Assembly: GCA_910586875.1 (NCBI GenBank)
Contig: CAJUJI010000165.1
Location: forward strand, 1-5,633
From: an uncultured Anaerotruncus sp.
GTDB taxonomy: Bacteria; Bacillota; Clostridia; Oscillospirales; Ruminococcaceae
Direction: 5' to 3'
DNA length: 5,633 nt
A model generated the notes under the pieces. It was not told where the DNA came from. It saw only the letters and a list, made by a program, of their open reading frames with translations, and made no database searches. The position numbers were made by a program, and so were the translations under genes. Of this stretch, positions 5,625 to 5,633 are shown in pieces. The first letter of the stretch is position 1. Each line of letters opens with the position of its first letter.

Positions 5625-5633
5625 GGGTGCGCC

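Noticed and set aside
5594..5633. Possible start of a downstream gene at ATG 5594
   Set aside because: AGGGGG lies 6 nt upstream, but the ATG is inside the inverted repeat and the 13 visible codons resemble no permease or other family start. This is too little evidence for a call.
1..5633. tRNA, rRNA, CRISPR array, insertion sequence or phage genes
   Set aside because: Reading both strands showed no cloverleaf, spaced direct repeats, transposase motifs or terminal repeats. The window is ordinary housekeeping sequence.

Overview
The window carries three genes, all on the + strand. They are a TcdA/YrvM-type E1-like tRNA-modification enzyme (GTG start at 52), a complete pyruvate:ferredoxin oxidoreductase (PFOR, nifJ; 1040-4726), and an ABC-transporter ATPase of the MacB/LolD class (GTG start at 4837). 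A long PFOR, G+C-rich coding sequence, strong AGGAGG-type ribosome-binding sites and Bacillota-like TcdA motifs suggest a strictly anaerobic Clostridia. Gut Oscillospirales-like bacteria fit best, but that placement rests on general resemblance and not on a database search.

Layout: 1-51 holds a small perfect hairpin and the TcdA ribosome-binding site. Positions 52-789 are tcdA. The gap 790-1039 holds a candidate terminator for tcdA (816-859), an A/T-rich tract with a Rex-like half-site (860-877), and a near-consensus extended -10 promoter (896-924). It also holds a structured 5' leader of about 109 nt with two hairpins and a strong ribosome-binding site. The PFOR gene follows and ends in a textbook rho-independent terminator (4743-4775). 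A short gap with a possible promoter leads to the ABC ATPase (4837-5526). The last 107 bases contain no recognisable gene but do contain a perfect 11-bp inverted repeat with a 10-nt loop (5593-5624).

The genes look like three separate transcription units. tcdA and the ATPase are housekeeping or transport genes with GTG starts and ordinary G+C-rich codons. PFOR has a strong promoter, a 5' hairpin, a strong terminator and highly selective codon use, as expected for a very abundant central-metabolism enzyme. It oxidises pyruvate to acetyl-CoA and CO2 and supplies reduced ferredoxin for fermentation.

I found no convincing evidence for a new multi-gene system. The points most worth checking are a roughly 47-residue insert carrying a CDCDAC motif inside PFOR, the folded PFOR leader, the Rex-like site, and the terminal inverted repeat.
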